From Acanthochromis polyacanthus (taxonomy: Eukaryota; Chordata; Actinopteri; Pomacentridae): a stretch of 64,000 bases of DNA. Position numbers and translations under genes: made by a program. Below are positions 61,991 to 64,000 of the stretch, piece by piece. The notes below the pieces were generated by a model. That model was given only the letters and a program-made list of their open reading frames with translations, was not told the origin of the DNA and ran no database searches. The DNA is taken from the NCBI RefSeq assembly GCF_021347895.1, contig NC_067117.1, forward strand, positions 36,090,067 through 36,154,066, given 5' to 3'. Positions within the stretch are counted from its first letter, which is position 1; each line of letters begins with the position of its first letter.

Positions 61991-63923
61991 GCCTTTTTTT
62001 TTTAGCCGAGCATAATTTCTCATTTCAGCTAACACAAAATCCATTGGAGGAAGCGTCCAACTACAATTTCAGATTAAATACAACTGTGGTCCAAAAGGAG
62101 ACATTCAGACACATTACAACAGATCAGAGCTGTTACTCAACCTGCTTCGTCCTCTTTGTGGCAGCTCAGTTCTCGACAGCGAAACTCCGAGTAATTTCTG
62201 ACAGTCTTCAAGAGCACTGACACCTGAGACTGAAAGTCAAAGAGCGTCTCCATTCACCTGCAACCATGACACATCCTGCAAGTCTAACACACCCACATGG
62301 ACACACACTGCAAGAATGATCTTTGACATTTCCTTGAGAAGACATATTAGGCTATCAATAATTAGCCAGACATGAGGGAGGGAGGAGACTGAGGCCACTC
62401 TCCTGTCATTCCTGTGAGAAATGCTTTGCCACCGGGCAAAAGAGATATATAAAGAGAAAGACGTACTAATGGAGTGATAGAGAGGGAAGAAAGAGACAGA
62501 AAGTTGCTCATCACAAATATTGGGATAGACAGGAAGGACACGGAGGGGACGCAGACACACAGGTGGTCAGATAAAGCCTGTTATGTGGAAAGGATGAGTC
62601 AACATCAGGGTATCAGTTCAGCCGTGCTGCATCCACTCAGTCAATACAAATTTGCTGATGTACAACGTACACCGTGTGTGAAAGCCAAACAGTCTGAGCC
62701 ATTTTTATTTATTTATCTAATAATGCAGGAAAAAATAAGCAAAAATAATCTTAGGATCACAGTTTTTGTGAGCATAATGAATGCTGCATCACATTTGAGG
62801 AAAGACACACAAAGCTCTTTTGTTGTTTAGTATGATGCTGTGAATACGAAGAATTAGAGCAGGCAGGTGTGCATGTTTCCTCTGATAATAGACTGAGCAG
62901 CTTCACGACATCAGATAATGACATGCAGGGATGCTGATCAGGACCGGTACCTAAAATCCTTGTGAGTCATTGTAGAGCCAAAGAAAACCATACAGACAGA
63001 TGCTCGTCTCCACAGTATGTGCCATCTGTGTATCATCCAATCATGTTTCTCCCTGCGGGGCTCTCTCCATTTGACCCTGGTGTTATATCTCATTACTGCA
63101 GGAAGTAATTTACGATCACTGTGCATCCCCCCACACGCCCCCATATAGGAATCACAATCTTATAACTGAGTCTGTTTTCCTGCTGTGATTTGACAACATC
63201 CTTTTTATTGCTGTGGTGGAGCATGTCACTGAGTAATTGAACAGAGTCGCATATCACTGGTGGAGGTGGCCAAGAAATATTTGGATTTAATTTATTTATT
63301 TAGTGAATTTGTAAATTTTTTGAAACTGGAAATAAACAAGTGCTTGTACTTTAATTCCCCACGGCTTGCTGAAGTTGGAGTAAAATAATCGCCACAGAAA
63401 TGTGTTTCTACTTTTACCATGAGGAATGAGGAATAATATGTTAATTACTGGGTTATTGTTTTTGAGCTTCATATTTGATGGACAGGTGTGAGATTGTTTT
63501 TTTTACCTTCTCATTTCACTCTCTGCATGAGACCAAATAAGCATATTTCTCAAAAATGTCAAACCAATTTTTTACCTTTGCTGAATCAGGAAATATTAGA
63601 CTCCTTCAGTACCATTGTTGTGACGCCCTTGAGCAAGGTGCTATAGCCCAAATTGCATCTATGATGTTGAAGCGTCAACCTACGTGGAGTCTCACTTCGC
63701 CAGCACATTCTGTAGAACATGATGATATGGCTGCAGCTCAGTAACATTCTGCTATAGGGGGAAAAACACTCTGGCTTGTTTGTATTCCCTGAAATCAATC
63801 ACAGTTATCATGGACAGGGCTAAACAAAGAATGTGGGGATGGTGTTTCCTTAAAATAGTGAAAGCTGAAATTGTTGTGATGGAACATCTGTACAAGGATG
63901 AGCATTGTGGATAACACAAAAAA
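61991..63923. other. Gene-free stretch
   Basis: No gene or nameable repeat. Short frames at 62237-62560, 62474-62830 and 63556-63973 have no family resemblance I can state. Confidence 0.4.
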
Positions 63924-64000
63924 CAAGAAAAGCACTCAGAGAGTGCAGTACTCCACCAAGGCTGGTCAGCCATTGTTTGATTTCCAGTGGATGAAATCTT
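63924..64000 (+). repeat. Dispersed 'ACTCCxCCAAGG' repeat, copy 6 (cut by window end)
   Basis: AGAAAAGCACTCAGAGAGTG, GCAGTACTCCACCAAGGCTG and GGATGAAATCTT, matching the heads of copies 1, 2 and 4. Confidence 0.88.

Overview
The window looks like chromosomal DNA of a ray-finned (teleost) fish, probably a percomorph. The evidence is long AT-rich introns with GT-AG junctions, Tc1-type transposons, L1, L2-like and RTE-like LINE remnants, tRNA-derived SINEs, and long (CA)n, (TA)n and (AAT)n microsatellites. Species cannot be named from the sequence alone. Nothing bacterial or viral was seen.

Only two host protein-coding genes can be supported, and they converge tail to tail. SPDEF (ETS transcription factor with a Pointed domain) runs on + from 15528 to 18990 in five coding exons, giving 331 aa. 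PACSIN1 (F-BAR/SH3 endocytic adaptor, syndapin-1) runs on - from 40703 to 26613 in nine coding exons, giving 444 aa. Exon phases agree across every junction in both genes. I recall the same convergent PACSIN1/SPDEF pair at human 6p21, so this looks like conserved vertebrate synteny. The first, untranslated exons of both genes are only guessed: about 9.6-10.0 kb for SPDEF and about 47.6-47.85 kb for PACSIN1.

Layout. 1-4.3 kb: L2-like LINE debris, microsatellites and a broken Tc1 element. 4.3-15.5 kb: gene-poor, with scattered repeats and a (CA)n tract. 15.5-20.4 kb: SPDEF and its 3' flank. 20.4-26.1 kb: intergenic, with two oppositely oriented MITE copies, a minisatellite and one unassigned exon-like ORF on -. 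26.1-40.8 kb: PACSIN1. Its intron 7 holds a MITE with long inverted repeats, and its 8 kb first intron inside this window holds an almost intact Tc1 nested in an older repeat. 39-50 kb: RTE-like and L2-like remnants, SINEs, a terminal-inverted-repeat element carrying a THAP zinc-finger exon, and the possible PACSIN1 promoter. 51.6-57.4 kb: an L1 on + interrupted by another L1 on -, the pair bracketed by a 16-bp direct repeat. 57.5-64 kb: more dispersed repeats and a fold-back mariner-type element.

Most of the window's interest lies in its transposon archaeology: nested insertions with recoverable target sites, a DD34E transposase with a single nonsense codon, and a THAP-exon element. I found no convincing new host system, CRISPR array, operon or functional RNA gene.
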